A stretch of DNA of 35,877 bases from Verrucomicrobiaceae bacterium (GCA_003820635.1 RPOS01000028.1:1-35877); one strand, 5' to 3'; shown: positions 1 through 9,915, numbered from the stretch's first letter. Translations and numbers: made by a program. Notes: generated by a model from the sequence alone, not told the origin.

Positions 1-1517
1 ATCACACGCCCGCGGATGTCCTGCACCTGGCTGATGAGGTGGAGCTTGGGCAGCGCGCCGCCGTTGGCGATGCCGGCCATGGCCTGCGCCACTTGCAACG
101 GGGTGGCCAGCAGACTGCCCTGGCCGATGGACATGTTGGCGGTGTCCCCATCGAGAATCCGGCGTTTTTCATACTTGAGCATCCACTCATCGTTTGGAAC
201 CAAGCCGGGGTTTTCACCGATGAGCGGCAGGCCGCTGCGCTCGCCGAAACCGAGCCGCCGTGACAGCCCGAGGAACACGGACGGACCGGTGCGGATGCCG
301 ACCTGATAGAACCAGGTGTTGCACGAACGGGCGATGGCGCGTTTGACATCGATGTCACCCTCCGGCGTCTTGTTCCAGTTGTTGAAAACGTGGTTGCCAA
401 TGGCGATGGCCGCCGGGCAGTAGATGGTGGAATCTTCCGTGACCACGCCGCCGTTGAGCGCCGCGAGGGCGACGACCGGCTTGTAGGATGAAGCCGGCGG
501 ATAGGCCGACTGGAAGGCACGGCCAAACAGCGGAGTGGACGGGTCGTCCTTGAGAGCCTGATAGGTGGTTTCGTTGATGCCGGGGATGAAGCCGTTGAGG
601 TCGAAGGACGGTCGTGACGCCATGACAAGCACCTCGCCAGTGACCACATCGAGCACCACGAAGGCCCCGCGGCGGCAACCCTCGCGCAGGGTTTTCTCGG
701 CGAGCAACTGCCATTTGAGATCGAGCGTGGTGACCAGCGTGCCGCCCGGCCGCGGCCGCTTGACCTGCTCCTCGAGCAGATTGTTGCCGTTCTCATCGAA
801 GATCAGTTTTTTCATGCCGGGATCCCCGGTGAGCTGGCGGTCGAAGAGTTTTTCAAAACCGGCGCGGCCTTCGGATTCCTCCCACAGCGGTTCGTTGAAG
901 TTGATCGGGCCGGTGGGCAGCTTGCCGACGCTGCCGGAATAGCCGATGATGTGGGCGGCCACTTCGCCGTGCGGATAGAAACGGCGGTAAACGGGATGGA
1001 GGACCAGCCCGGAGGTGAGCTTGGGCTCGAGTTCGCGCGCTTCCTTTTCACCGAGTTGGCCGCTCACCAATAACGGCAGCCAGCGGCGGTGGCGGTAGTG
1101 GTCATACAGTTCGTCGTCGGTCTTGGGACTGACACCCGGCAGCAGCGGATGCAGGGCGTTGAGCCGGGTGCGGGCCCAGTTGATCACGAATTCCCGGTCC
1201 GCGTTCTCGAATTGCCGGTATTGCAGCGCCACTTGGTAGGCAATCTGGTTCTGCGCGATCGGCTCGCCCACGCGGTCCACGATCATGCCGCGCGGGGCCG
1301 GGATTTTGAGAGTGATGGCGCGGGCATCCCGGCGGGTGATGATGGCCCCGTCAGAAGCACTGCGGGCCGTGGCTGGCCCGTCCGGAGCCAGCGATCCGGA
1401 GGTGGCCGGATTGGCCGCGTTCACCATGGTGGGCGCGCCCTCGCCCTGGCCATGGACCGGGGCGCTAGCGAGCAGCAGGGCCAGCAAAAATCGGCGGGAA
1501 AACGGATGCGTCACCAT
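1..1517 (-). CDS. Penicillin-binding protein 2-type D,D-transpeptidase, 3' end cut by window
   Basis: Cross-links peptidoglycan in the periplasm, probably during side-wall growth. 505 residues are visible from ATG 1517; the C-terminus runs off the window. The N-terminus is a short hydrophobic segment (about residues 7-23, ending near A-P-V-H-G) that could be a signal peptide or membrane anchor. A PBP dimerisation-type domain follows (PAPRGMIVDR, then RRFYPHGEVAAHIIGY). The transpeptidase domain has the active-site S-S-Y-K at about 343-346 and S-C-N at about 398-400. The expected K-T-G motif would lie beyond the edge. The family usually has 600-700 residues. No divisome or mre partner lies beside it here, whereas a different PBP2 sits in the mre cluster at 12504-14678, so this is a second copy. 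A role other than elongation, for example sporulation-like or stress-related wall synthesis, cannot be excluded. Confidence 0.85.
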   Translation of the reverse strand, partial: MVTHPFSRRFLLALLLASAPVHGQGEGAPTMVNAANPATSGSLAPDGPATARSASDGAIITRRDARAITLKIPAPRGMIVDRVGEPIAQNQIAYQVALQYRQFENADREFVINWARTRLNALHPLLPGVSPKTDDELYDHYRHRRWLPLLVSGQLGEKEARELEPKLTSGLVLHPVYRRFYPHGEVAAHIIGYSGSVGKLPTGPINFNEPLWEESEGRAGFEKLFDRQLTGDPGMKKLIFDENGNNLLEEQVKRPRPGGTLVTTLDLKWQLLAEKTLREGCRRGAFVVLDVVTGEVLVMASRPSFDLNGFIPGINETTYQALKDDPSTPLFGRAFQSAYPPASSYKPVVALAALNGGVVTEDSTIYCPAAIAIGNHVFNNWNKTPEGDIDVKRAIARSCNTWFYQVGIRTGPSVFLGLSRRLGFGERSGLPLIGENPGLVPNDEWMLKYEKRRILDGDTANMSIGQGSLLATPLQVAQAMAGIANGGALPKLHLISQVQDIRGRV

Positions 1518-1562
1518 GTGAATGGGCGGAAAGCTAGGCGCGAATCCGGGCCCGCGCAATGA

Positions 1563-2195
1563 TCAATCCCAGCCCTGATCGTCCCACTCCTCTGCCGATT
1601 TGCCGATGTTTTGCACGATCTCCGCAGGCAGGAAAATGAACTCATCCTGGCGTTTCTCCGCCGGGTCCATCCGGAAGAGCACCAGTTTCCGCTCGCTACT
1701 GCCATCCGCTGTGACCGTGAGATCCACGGTCACTTCCAGATTTCCATCTTCAAGCGGCTTGACCACCAGCAATCCCGGAATCGGATACACCGCGCGGGCG
1801 GTGCCGGCTTGGTTTTTCACCGTTTTGAAATCGTGGCGATAGCCGAGATGCTCGCGCGGATACCACTCGTCGCGCTTGGTTTTCCCGGTGCGCGTGTGAA
1901 TGCGGTGGACTACCAGGGACTCGTGCCGCCCTGCCTCGCCGGTGGCTTCCAGCCGCCAGCGGAACGGCCCATCGAAGGTGGCAACCGCCGCGCCCACCAC
2001 CATCGCACTCAACGCATAACTCCCGCCTGCGGTGCCCTCCGGCTTGACCTGCATGCGGATGTCCGCGCCATTGACCCGCACCGCGGATGATGAGGCGCTG
2101 TAGGTGTGCTTGCCGGCGATCAGGCTCATGCAGCCGGCTGAAACGAGACACAAAGAGATCAGCAGACCTCTTGCCGCGGACAAGCCGCCATGCAT
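1563..2195 (-). CDS. Putative lipoprotein of unknown function
   Basis: I do not recognise the family. From ATG 2195 the product has 210 residues and opens with a lipoprotein signal: n-region MHGGLSAAR, hydrophobic GLLISLCLV and lipobox S-A-G-C with Cys22. The mature part looks beta-rich with no membrane segments, and it has a polar C-terminus (SAEEWDDQGWD). In-frame ATGs at 2225 and 2297 would lengthen the n-region; 2195 gives the most typical lipoprotein signal. The gene ends 45 bases upstream of the PBP2 start on the same strand, so the two may be co-transcribed. It is divergent from, and practically abuts, the Ste24 protease gene. Envelope location is inferred from the lipobox only. Confidence 0.65.
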   Translation of the reverse strand: MHGGLSAARGLLISLCLVSAGCMSLIAGKHTYSASSSAVRVNGADIRMQVKPEGTAGGSYALSAMVVGAAVATFDGPFRWRLEATGEAGRHESLVVHRIHTRTGKTKRDEWYPREHLGYRHDFKTVKNQAGTARAVYPIPGLLVVKPLEDGNLEVTVDLTVTADGSSERKLVLFRMDPAEKRQDEFIFLPAEIVQNIGKSAEEWDDQGWD

Positions 2196-2205
2196 GATGG
2201 CCGCG

Positions 2206-3513
2206 ATGAGCGATTGTAATTTCATGACTGTGATCATTGTGGTGGCGCTGTTCCTGCTTTGGAAGCTGGAATTCGCGGCCACCCTGCTCAACCTCAAGAC
2301 CTATCCCGACAAGGTGCCGGATGAACTCGCCGACGTGATGGATGCGGAAAATCTCGAACGCGGCCGGGAATACCTCGGCGTCAATGCGCGCTTCGGAATC
2401 CTCCACTCCGTTGTCTCGCTGACGGTCCTGCTGGCGTTCTGGTTTGCCGGCGGCTTCGGCTGGCTCGATGCGCTGGCCCGCTCGCTGGTGGCCGATGAGG
2501 TGGGTGCGGGACTGGTATTTCTATCCGCCCTGGTTCTGGGACAAGCGCTCATCGGCCTGCCGTTCTCGGTGTATGACACCTTTGTCATTGAGAACAAATT
2601 CGGCTTCAACCGCGCCACGCCGGCCACCTTCATCATGGACCGCGTCAAAGGCCTGCTGCTGGCAGCGTTGATCGGCCTGCCGCTGGCGGCCGCCGTGCTG
2701 TGGATCTTCGGCAACGTGCCGCACGCCTGGCTGTGGGCGTGGGCGGTGGTCACCGTCTTTCAACTGCTGCTCACCTGGCTCGCACCCTCGCTCATCATGC
2801 CGCTGTTCAACAAGTTCACGCCCATGCCGGACGGCGAGTTGAAACAACAGATCGAAGCGCTCGGCACCCGCTGCGGATTTCCGCTCGACGGCGTCTTCGT
2901 GATGGACGGCTCCAAGCGCTCCACCAAGGCCAACGCCTTCTTCACCGGCCTCGGCAAGCGCAAGAAGATCGCCCTCTTCGACACGCTCATGGAAAAAAGC
3001 AGCACTTCCGAACTGCTCGGCGTGCTCGCCCATGAGATCGGCCATTTCCGCCGCGGCCACATCAAGCAGCGCCTCGCCGCCGGCATCGTCCAGACCGCCG
3101 CGATCTTTTTCCTGTTAGGACTGGCCACCGATCCTGCGGGGAAATTCTCCCGCGTGCTCTTCGACGCCTTCGGCGTGCAGACCATCTCGCCGCACGTCGG
3201 CCTCGTGCTCTTCAGCATCCTGCTGGAGCCTGTTTCCAAACTCCTCGGCGTGGCGCTCAACGCATGGTCGCGCCGTCACGAATTCGAGGCCGACGCCTAC
3301 GCCGCCGAAATGACCGGCGACAGCGCACCTCTCGCTGCCGCACTCAAAAAGATGACCGCCGATCACCTCTCACACCCCGCGCCCGCGGCCCTGCGCGTCT
3401 GGCTGGACTACTCACACCCGCCGCTGCTCCAGCGCCTGCGCGCCCTGGCCGCGGTTTCAGGACCAGCCCGGGCCAATCTGACGCGGGATATCGGAAATAT
3501 TGGAGCCGGCTAA
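2206..3513 (+). CDS. Ste24-type M48 zinc metalloprotease (CaaX prenyl protease 1 family)
   Basis: Integral-membrane metallopeptidase. In bacteria this family is thought to act in membrane or envelope protein quality control; the prenyl-processing role is eukaryotic. With the start at ATG 2206 it has 435 residues, typical for Ste24. The N-terminus fits the family: membrane helix, then a conserved NLKTYPDKVPDEL stretch. Several further hydrophobic helices follow. The zinc site is visible: H-E-I-G-H at about 276-280 and the downstream third ligand in E-F-E-A-D at about 359-363. Alternative in-frame ATGs are 2104, 2194, 2197 and 2224, and none has a clear ribosome-binding site. 2104 would overlap the divergent lipoprotein gene by over 90 bases. 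The final codons and stop overlap the 3' end of the convergent tRNA-Thr gene. Confidence 0.88.
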   Translation: MSDCNFMTVIIVVALFLLWKLEFAATLLNLKTYPDKVPDELADVMDAENLERGREYLGVNARFGILHSVVSLTVLLAFWFAGGFGWLDALARSLVADEVGAGLVFLSALVLGQALIGLPFSVYDTFVIENKFGFNRATPATFIMDRVKGLLLAALIGLPLAAAVLWIFGNVPHAWLWAWAVVTVFQLLLTWLAPSLIMPLFNKFTPMPDGELKQQIEALGTRCGFPLDGVFVMDGSKRSTKANAFFTGLGKRKKIALFDTLMEKSSTSELLGVLAHEIGHFRRGHIKQRLAAGIVQTAAIFFLLGLATDPAGKFSRVLFDAFGVQTISPHVGLVLFSILLEPVSKLLGVALNAWSRRHEFEADAYAAEMTGDSAPLAAALKKMTADHLSHPAPAALRVWLDYSHPPLLQRLRALAAVSGPARANLTRDIGNIGAG

Positions 3514-3576
3514 CGGACTCGAACCGTTGACCTGCTGATTACAAATCAGCTGCTCTACCAACTGAGCTAAGCCGGC
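3501..3576 (-). tRNA. tRNA-Thr (anticodon UGU)
   Basis: The minus strand folds into a complete cloverleaf. It has a 7-bp acceptor stem (GCCGGCT with AGCCGGC), a D arm with AGTTGGTA, and an anticodon stem GCTGA/TCAGC around loop TTTGTAA, giving anticodon TGT. The T arm is AACGG/CCGTT around TTCGAGT. The discriminator is T and the 3' CCA is encoded (complement of 3501-3503). The length is 76 bases including CCA. It lies downstream of pyrF on the same strand, and its 3' 13 bases overlap the end of the convergent Ste24 gene. Confidence 0.97.
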
Positions 3577-3665
3577 GTGACCTGTGAGGGGTCGGGGGCG
3601 GGAGGTAAGAGGATTCCTGGCCGCGCGGGAAGCCCAAATTTGCGCGAAATGAGTGATGACGCGGA

Positions 3666-4442
3666 TCAAGCCGTGTATGCCGCTGCGATTTTCCCGGCCC
3701 AGTCCCGGGCGCGGGCACCGAAGCTGCGCTCGTCGCCGGCGTAGAGGATGCCGCGAGAGACGGTGATTACATCCGGCGCACTGCGCGCGGCGGCGGCGAG
3801 TGAGGCGAGGTCTCCGCCCTGGGCACCGAGCCCGGGCACCAGCAGTGGCGCATCCGGGATTTTCTCGAGCACATCCGCCGCGTTGGTGAGGCCGACCACG
3901 TAGCCGACATCGGTTTTGCGGTCTTCCGCTGCGGCGCGGCCGCCGAGGGCGGTGACGAGTTCGAACACGGAGCGGCCGTCGGCGAGTTTCTGGCGCTGGA
4001 AATCGACCGAGCCCGCATTGGACGTGACAGCCAGCAGGTAGATCCCCTTCCCTTCCCAATCAAGAAAGGGCTCGATGGAATCATAGCCGAGGAACGGATT
4101 GAGCGTGACGGCATCGACGTTCCAACCGGAGAAATATCCCTGCGCATAGTATTTCTGGGTCTCGCCGATGTCGCTGCGCTTGGCGTCGAGGATGACCGGC
4201 ACGTCAGCGGGCATGGCGGCGAGCAGGTCTTCTAACAAACGGATGCCCTCGATGCCCATCGCCTCGAAGTAGGCCATGTTCGGCTTGAAGGCGGCGGCCC
4301 ATGGCGCGGTTTCCTCGATGACCTGCTTGAGGAAATCCCGGGCAAAAGACGCGCCACCCTCGCCGGGGCGGGGATCGAGTCCGACGCAGAGGCGGGAACC
4401 GGTGTTTTTGATGCGTTGCTGGAGGCGTTCGGCGTAGCGCAT
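3666..4442 (-). CDS. pyrF: Orotidine 5'-phosphate decarboxylase, type 2
   Basis: Catalyses the last step of de novo UMP synthesis, OMP to UMP plus CO2, in the cytoplasm. The 258 residues from ATG 4442 match the longer type 2 PyrF: N-terminal CVGLDPR, the substrate-binding FKPNMAYFE, the catalytic Asp/Lys cluster in ILDAKRSDIGET, then VTLNPFLGYDSIEPF and the C-terminal phosphate-binding VSRGILYA. An upstream in-frame ATG at 4598 would add 52 residues unlike the family, so I reject it. Other pyr genes are not in the window. A divergent small membrane-protein gene starts 142 bases away. tRNA-Thr follows downstream on the same strand. Confidence 0.95.
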   Translation of the reverse strand: MRYAERLQQRIKNTGSRLCVGLDPRPGEGGASFARDFLKQVIEETAPWAAAFKPNMAYFEAMGIEGIRLLEDLLAAMPADVPVILDAKRSDIGETQKYYAQGYFSGWNVDAVTLNPFLGYDSIEPFLDWEGKGIYLLAVTSNAGSVDFQRQKLADGRSVFELVTALGGRAAAEDRKTDVGYVVGLTNAADVLEKIPDAPLLVPGLGAQGGDLASLAAAARSAPDVITVSRGILYAGDERSFGARARDWAGKIAAAYTA

Positions 4443-4584
4443 GGCCGGAGGATGGCTGCGGCGTGGATTTGCGGAAGCGCAAAATGGCTTGCGGCCGGAG
4501 ACGCCAGCGAAAGTGTTCTGCCCGCTGAATTTTCTGGAGTGGCCGCGCCATCGTTTCTTGAATCCCGCGCCCGCCACCACCGCC

Positions 4585-4791
4585 ATGTTTCTGCTCAAGC
4601 TCGCCCTGTTTTTGTTTCTCCTCTTCTGGTGTGGGCTGGGCCTGTGGCTGATTTTGAAATACGACCAACTCTTCGGGCTTCATCCGGACGATCCGGCGGA
4701 ATCTTCCGGCGCCCGCGCGCTGAACGTGACGCAGGTGTCCATCGTCTGGCTGGGCGTGTTCAAGATCGCCCTCTATTTCCTGATCTGTTAG
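4585..4791 (+). CDS. Small two-helix membrane protein, unknown function
   Basis: 68 residues from ATG 4585. Two strongly hydrophobic segments (about residues 2-23 and 51-67) flank a polar loop with D-P-A-E-S-S-G-A-R. I know no function for it. Coding is supported by the clean amphipathic layout, the MFLLK start, and its tight fit between divergent pyrF and the convergent antiporter gene, whose stop codon overlaps its own (TAG here and TAA on the other strand share 4789-4790). An in-frame ATG at 4441 would prepend an Arg/Pro-rich stretch that looks non-coding. Confidence 0.6.
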   Translation: MFLLKLALFLFLLFWCGLGLWLILKYDQLFGLHPDDPAESSGARALNVTQVSIVWLGVFKIALYFLIC

Positions 4792-5870
4792 GAGCCGGAA
4801 CTTGCACGGAAGCCCCGCCAGGTGATGAAGAACAGGGTGACGGCGGTGATGGGCAGGACGAAATACATCATCGCAGCCTGATAGGTGCCCAGCGCCTGGT
4901 GGTTGGTGGCCGTGAAAATCAGATAGACGAGATAGGCGGCGTAGAAAGCGAGGAATGCCACACCGTTGCCACGGCTGATCTGGTAGCCCGAGAAAAACAC
5001 CGGCAAACAGGCCACCGCAACCGCGATCATCACGGGAATGTCGAATCGCAGGGCCGCGGCGGAAACCTCAATCCCGGCCGGGGAAACCACCGAGCTCAGC
5101 CCCAGCACGCAGAGGATGTTGAAGATGTTGCTGCCCACCACGTTACCCACGGCAATGTCCCGCTCGCCGCGGATGGCGGCGATCACGGAGGTGGCGACCT
5201 CCGGCATGGACGTGCCGGCGGCCACGATGGTCAGGCCGATCACCAGTTCCGAAACGCCGAACGATTGGGCGATGGCCACCGCGCTGTCCACGAGCCACTT
5301 CGAGCCCAGCATCAGGCATGCCAGCCCGCCGAGCACCAGCGTGATGTTTTTCAACCAGCCAACTTTGGCATTTCCGGAAAACTCGCTTTCATACTGCGCT
5401 TTCACCGCAGCACTGCTCTCGCGCCGGCTCTGGCGGATCAGGAAAAGCGTGTAAGCGACCACGCCGGAGAAGAGCAAGAGGCCATCGATGCGGCCGAGGT
5501 TTCCATCCAGCCCGAGCAGTAAGAGCAGGACGGAAACGCCTATCATCAGCGGCACATCGAAGCGCACCAACTGCTGCGCCACCACCAGCGGCACGATCAG
5601 TGCGGACAGGCCGAGGATAAACAATACATTGAAGATATTGCTGCCCACCACATTACCCAGCGCCAGGTCCGCCTGCCCCTTGAAGGCCGACATCACGCTG
5701 ACGGCCAATTCCGGCGAACTGGTGCCAAAAGCCACCACGGTCAGGCCGACGACGAGCGAGGAAATGCCGGCGGAGATCGCGAGATTCGAAGCGCCGCGCA
5801 CGAGATACTCCGCTCCTCCAACCAGAAGAATCAGACCGAGAATGAGGAAAACAATGGTGGTGACAGTCAT
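4788..5870 (-). CDS. Calcium/sodium antiporter of the CaCA family (YrbG-like)
   Basis: Inner-membrane cation exchanger, predicted to use the Na+ or H+ gradient to expel Ca2+. The 360 residues form two homologous halves of about five helices each. The ion-binding alpha repeats are visible as GLTVVAFGTSSPELAVS with GNVVGSNIFNVL in the first half, and GLTIVAAGTSMPEVATS with GNVVGSNIFNIL in the second. A hydrophilic linker around SRRESSAAVKAQYES joins the halves. The start at 5870 (MTVTT) gives the normal N-terminal helix; the frame stays open further upstream but that part looks non-coding. It is divergent from the peroxiredoxin-like gene. YrbG from Escherichia coli is the nearest family name I can give; the actual substrate is inferred. 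Confidence 0.92.
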   Translation of the reverse strand: MTVTTIVFLILGLILLVGGAEYLVRGASNLAISAGISSLVVGLTVVAFGTSSPELAVSVMSAFKGQADLALGNVVGSNIFNVLFILGLSALIVPLVVAQQLVRFDVPLMIGVSVLLLLLGLDGNLGRIDGLLLFSGVVAYTLFLIRQSRRESSAAVKAQYESEFSGNAKVGWLKNITLVLGGLACLMLGSKWLVDSAVAIAQSFGVSELVIGLTIVAAGTSMPEVATSVIAAIRGERDIAVGNVVGSNIFNILCVLGLSSVVSPAGIEVSAAALRFDIPVMIAVAVACLPVFFSGYQISRGNGVAFLAFYAAYLVYLIFTATNHQALGTYQAAMMYFVLPITAVTLFFITWRGFRASSGS

Positions 5871-5990
5871 GAATATGGCGGCAGGGTCTGGCGGGGATGC
5901 GGATTTTTCCAAGGAGAAAATCCCCGGCATTTTCCAAAAACCATGCATGCCCCCCTTGCGGCGCGCCGGATGCCGGATACGGTGCGCGCC

Positions 5991-6575
5991 ATGTTCCGAT
6001 GCAATCACGAGCGCTGCGGCGCGCGGCGCAAGATGGGTGCTGTCCCCCGCCCTCCGGCGGCCGGGCTGGCCGATGCTGCGGAGAAATTCCATCTCACAAG
6101 CGGTGAATCGCTGCGGCAGGCCTCCGGCTCCCGGACGCTGGCATTGGTCTTTCTGCGCCATTTCGGCTGCACCTTCACCCGCCAGATCCTGCGCGGGCTG
6201 GAGGAACTCAAGCAATCCGCACACGATCGCGGCGCGGAACTGGTGCTCGTCCACATGCTCAAGAGCGGCTCGGAAATCCGCTACCTCGGCGGAAATGGTG
6301 ATGTGGCCCGCATCGCGGATCCGCACTGCGAACTCTACCGCGCCTTCGGCCTCGGGCGCGGCGGTTTGCTCGAACTCTTCGGCCCGCGCGTCTGGTGGCT
6401 GGGTGTCGTTTCCATTTTCAAGGGTTGCGGTGTGGGCCACCTCGCGGGCGACGGCTTGCAGATGCCGGGCACGTTTCTTTTCCGGGACGGGAAAATCCTC
6501 GCTGCCCAGCGCGCCAAATCCGCATCCGACCTGCCCGACATCCCAGCGCTCTTCGAGGCCCTGCCGCCGGCGTGA
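5991..6575 (+). CDS. Peroxiredoxin-like thioredoxin-fold protein (AhpC-TSA_2/SelL type)
   Basis: Probable redox protein of the thioredoxin fold. The hallmark is FLRHFGCTFTRQ, where relatives that I recall have a C-x-x-C; here the second Cys is Thr, leaving one candidate peroxidatic Cys. Later segments fit the fold: LVHMLKSGSEIRY, then ADPHCELYRAFGLGRGG, and a beta-strand PGTFLFRDGKILAA near the C-terminus. The start is uncertain. ATGs at 5943, 5970, 5991 and 6033 are in frame and none has a ribosome-binding site; I chose 5991 as a compromise. The length of about 194 residues suits the family. The M20 peptidase gene follows 46 bases downstream and may be co-transcribed. Confidence 0.7.
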   Translation: MFRCNHERCGARRKMGAVPRPPAAGLADAAEKFHLTSGESLRQASGSRTLALVFLRHFGCTFTRQILRGLEELKQSAHDRGAELVLVHMLKSGSEIRYLGGNGDVARIADPHCELYRAFGLGRGGLLELFGPRVWWLGVVSIFKGCGVGHLAGDGLQMPGTFLFRDGKILAAQRAKSASDLPDIPALFEALPPA

Positions 6576-6621
6576 ATCATTCGCCTTGCGGGCCTCCGTT
6601 CCTGACGGAAACATCGTCTCT

Positions 6622-7953
6622 GTGACGCCCGATCTCGAAGACCTCTTTTCCTTCCTGCGCTTTCCCAGCATTTCCACCGACTCGCGCCACGCCGCAGACG
6701 TCCGGGCCTGCGCGGATTGGTTGCTGGCGAAACTCACGGCAATGGGGCTCTCCGCCCAACTCCACGAAACGCCGCGCCATCCGGTCGTCGTGGCGCGCAA
6801 TGCCCACGTTCCAGGCCGCCGCACGGTGCTCATCTACGGCCATTATGACGTGCAGCCGGTCGATCCGCTGAATCTATGGACGAGCGATCCGTTTCAACCG
6901 GAAATCCGCGACGGAAAAATCCATGCCCGCGGCGCCACCGACAACAAGGGCCAGATGCTCGCCCACGTGCTGGGGGTGCAAAAAACGCTGCGCGAAAACG
7001 CCGGCCTGCCGGTGAACCTGATTTTCCTGTTTGAGGGCGAGGAGGAAATCGGCAGCCCGAACCTGGCCGCCTTCCTCCAGCAGCACCGCGAGGATCTGCG
7101 CTGCGATGTGATCGCCATTTCGGATACCGGCATGGTCGCGCCCGGCGTGCCCACGCTTGGCTACGGCCTGCGCGGCATCGCATGCTGCGAGGCCATCCTG
7201 CGCGGGCCGAAAGGCGACCTGCACTCCGGCCTCTTCGGCGGTGCCGTGGCCAATCCGGCGGCGGCCATCGCCCGGCTCGTCGCCAGCCTGCACACGCCGG
7301 ATGGCCGCGTGGCGGTCGATGGATTTTACGATCAGGTCCGCCCGCTGGAAAACTGGGAGCGTGAAATGTGGGCCAAGGTCCCCGGCATGGCCGATGCGGA
7401 TTTCCTCAAGGTGACCGGTTCGCCCGGCCTCTTTGGCGAGCCCGGCTACAGCTCCGCCGAGCGCACCTGGGCGCGGCCCACCGCGGAGGTCAACGGCATC
7501 GGCGGCGGCTATCAGGGCGAGGGCTCCAAGACCGTGCTGCCCGCCGAGGCCTTTGTGAAACTTTCCTTCCGCCTCGTGCCGGACCAGGAACCGCAAGTCA
7601 TCATGGAGCAGGTGAAACAACACCTCATCTCCCGTTGCCCGCCGGGCGTGGAAATCGAGATCGTCCCCGGCCACGACGGCAAGCCCTACATCACCGATCC
7701 CAACTCGAAGTTCGGCCTCGCCGCCCAAGCCGCCCTGCGCGCCGCCTTCGATGCCGAGCCCGTGCTCATCCGCGAGGGCGGCAGCATCCCCATCGTCCAG
7801 ACCTTCCGCGACATCCTCGGCGCGGACACCCTGCTGATAGGCCTCGCCCTGCCGGATGCGCAAATCCACGCGCCCAATGAGAATTTCCCCGTCGCGAACT
7901 TCGAAGCCGGCATTTTACTCAACCAGGCGCTGCTCGCGGAATTGGCGAAGTGA
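6622..7953 (+). CDS. M20 family dipeptidase (zinc metallopeptidase)
   Basis: Cytosolic di-zinc peptidase of the M20/carnosinase (CNDP2-like) group, hydrolysing dipeptides or related amides. The 443 residues begin at GTG 6622 (VTPDLEDLF); no ATG lies nearby in frame, and TTG 6586 is an alternative. Zinc-ligand and catalytic motifs are in order: GHYDVQPVDP, ARGATDNKGQ, the bridging-acid EGEEEIGSPN and the C-terminal HAPNENF. The dimerisation domain starts at HSGLFGGAVANP. The gene follows the peroxiredoxin-like gene closely and is separated from glnS by a 131-base gap holding an inverted repeat. The exact substrate is not visible. Confidence 0.9.
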   Translation: MTPDLEDLFSFLRFPSISTDSRHAADVRACADWLLAKLTAMGLSAQLHETPRHPVVVARNAHVPGRRTVLIYGHYDVQPVDPLNLWTSDPFQPEIRDGKIHARGATDNKGQMLAHVLGVQKTLRENAGLPVNLIFLFEGEEEIGSPNLAAFLQQHREDLRCDVIAISDTGMVAPGVPTLGYGLRGIACCEAILRGPKGDLHSGLFGGAVANPAAAIARLVASLHTPDGRVAVDGFYDQVRPLENWEREMWAKVPGMADADFLKVTGSPGLFGEPGYSSAERTWARPTAEVNGIGGGYQGEGSKTVLPAEAFVKLSFRLVPDQEPQVIMEQVKQHLISRCPPGVEIEIVPGHDGKPYITDPNSKFGLAAQAALRAAFDAEPVLIREGGSIPIVQTFRDILGADTLLIGLALPDAQIHAPNENFPVANFEAGILLNQALLAELAK

Positions 7954-7965
7954 ATGAAACTCATT

Positions 7966-8081
7966 AAGACACAAGATGAAGAAGTCACCTGTTCATTCGC
8001 GAACCCGGGGTGCCACAGGATTTGCGCTTCTTCTTTTCTTGCGTCTTGTGTCTTGAAGTCCTGAGTCTTTCTCTCCCTCTT
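7966..8081. repeat. Intergenic inverted and stuttering purine/pyrimidine repeat before glnS
   Basis: An 11-base arm AAGACACAAGA at 7966-7976 has a perfect reverse complement at 8044-8054, with 67 bases between. Beyond the right arm, up to the glnS start, the plus strand is almost pure pyrimidine built from variants of the word TCTTG/GTCTT. Similar low-complexity stretches lie at 16321-16365 and 35560-35602. Function unknown. Confidence 0.6.
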
Positions 8082-8084
8082 CCC

Positions 8085-9773
<1,689 letters not shown>

Positions 9774-9886
9774 CAATGTCGGTGCTCATCCGGCACGCTG
9801 CGGAGGCAAGTCCAGCGAATGACTGAAGCACCCGGCTGCGGGCTTTCCATTCCCTGAGAATCAAGGGATTCCGGCTTGACCTTGCG

Positions 9887-9915
9887 GCGGGCAATGAGGA
9901 AGGTCGCCCGCTTTT
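9887..9915 (+). terminator. Possible intrinsic terminator between glnS and mreB
   Basis: GCGGGC at 9887-9892 can pair with GCCCGC at 9906-9911 across a 13-base loop, followed by TTTT. The stem is short and the loop long, so this is only a candidate end for the glnS transcript within the 264-base gap before mreB. A TTGAC at 9876-9880 nearby has no convincing -10 partner. Confidence 0.3.

Noticed and set aside
2..796. Open minus-strand frame of 264 codons at the left edge
   Set aside because: Ser/Arg/Pro-rich shadow of the PBP2 gene, which is read in a different minus-strand frame and shows the catalytic motifs.
4416..5522. Long plus-strand frame opposite the antiporter
   Set aside because: Composition is typical of an antisense shadow (Gly/His/Arg-rich, no family motif); the minus strand encodes a clear antiporter.
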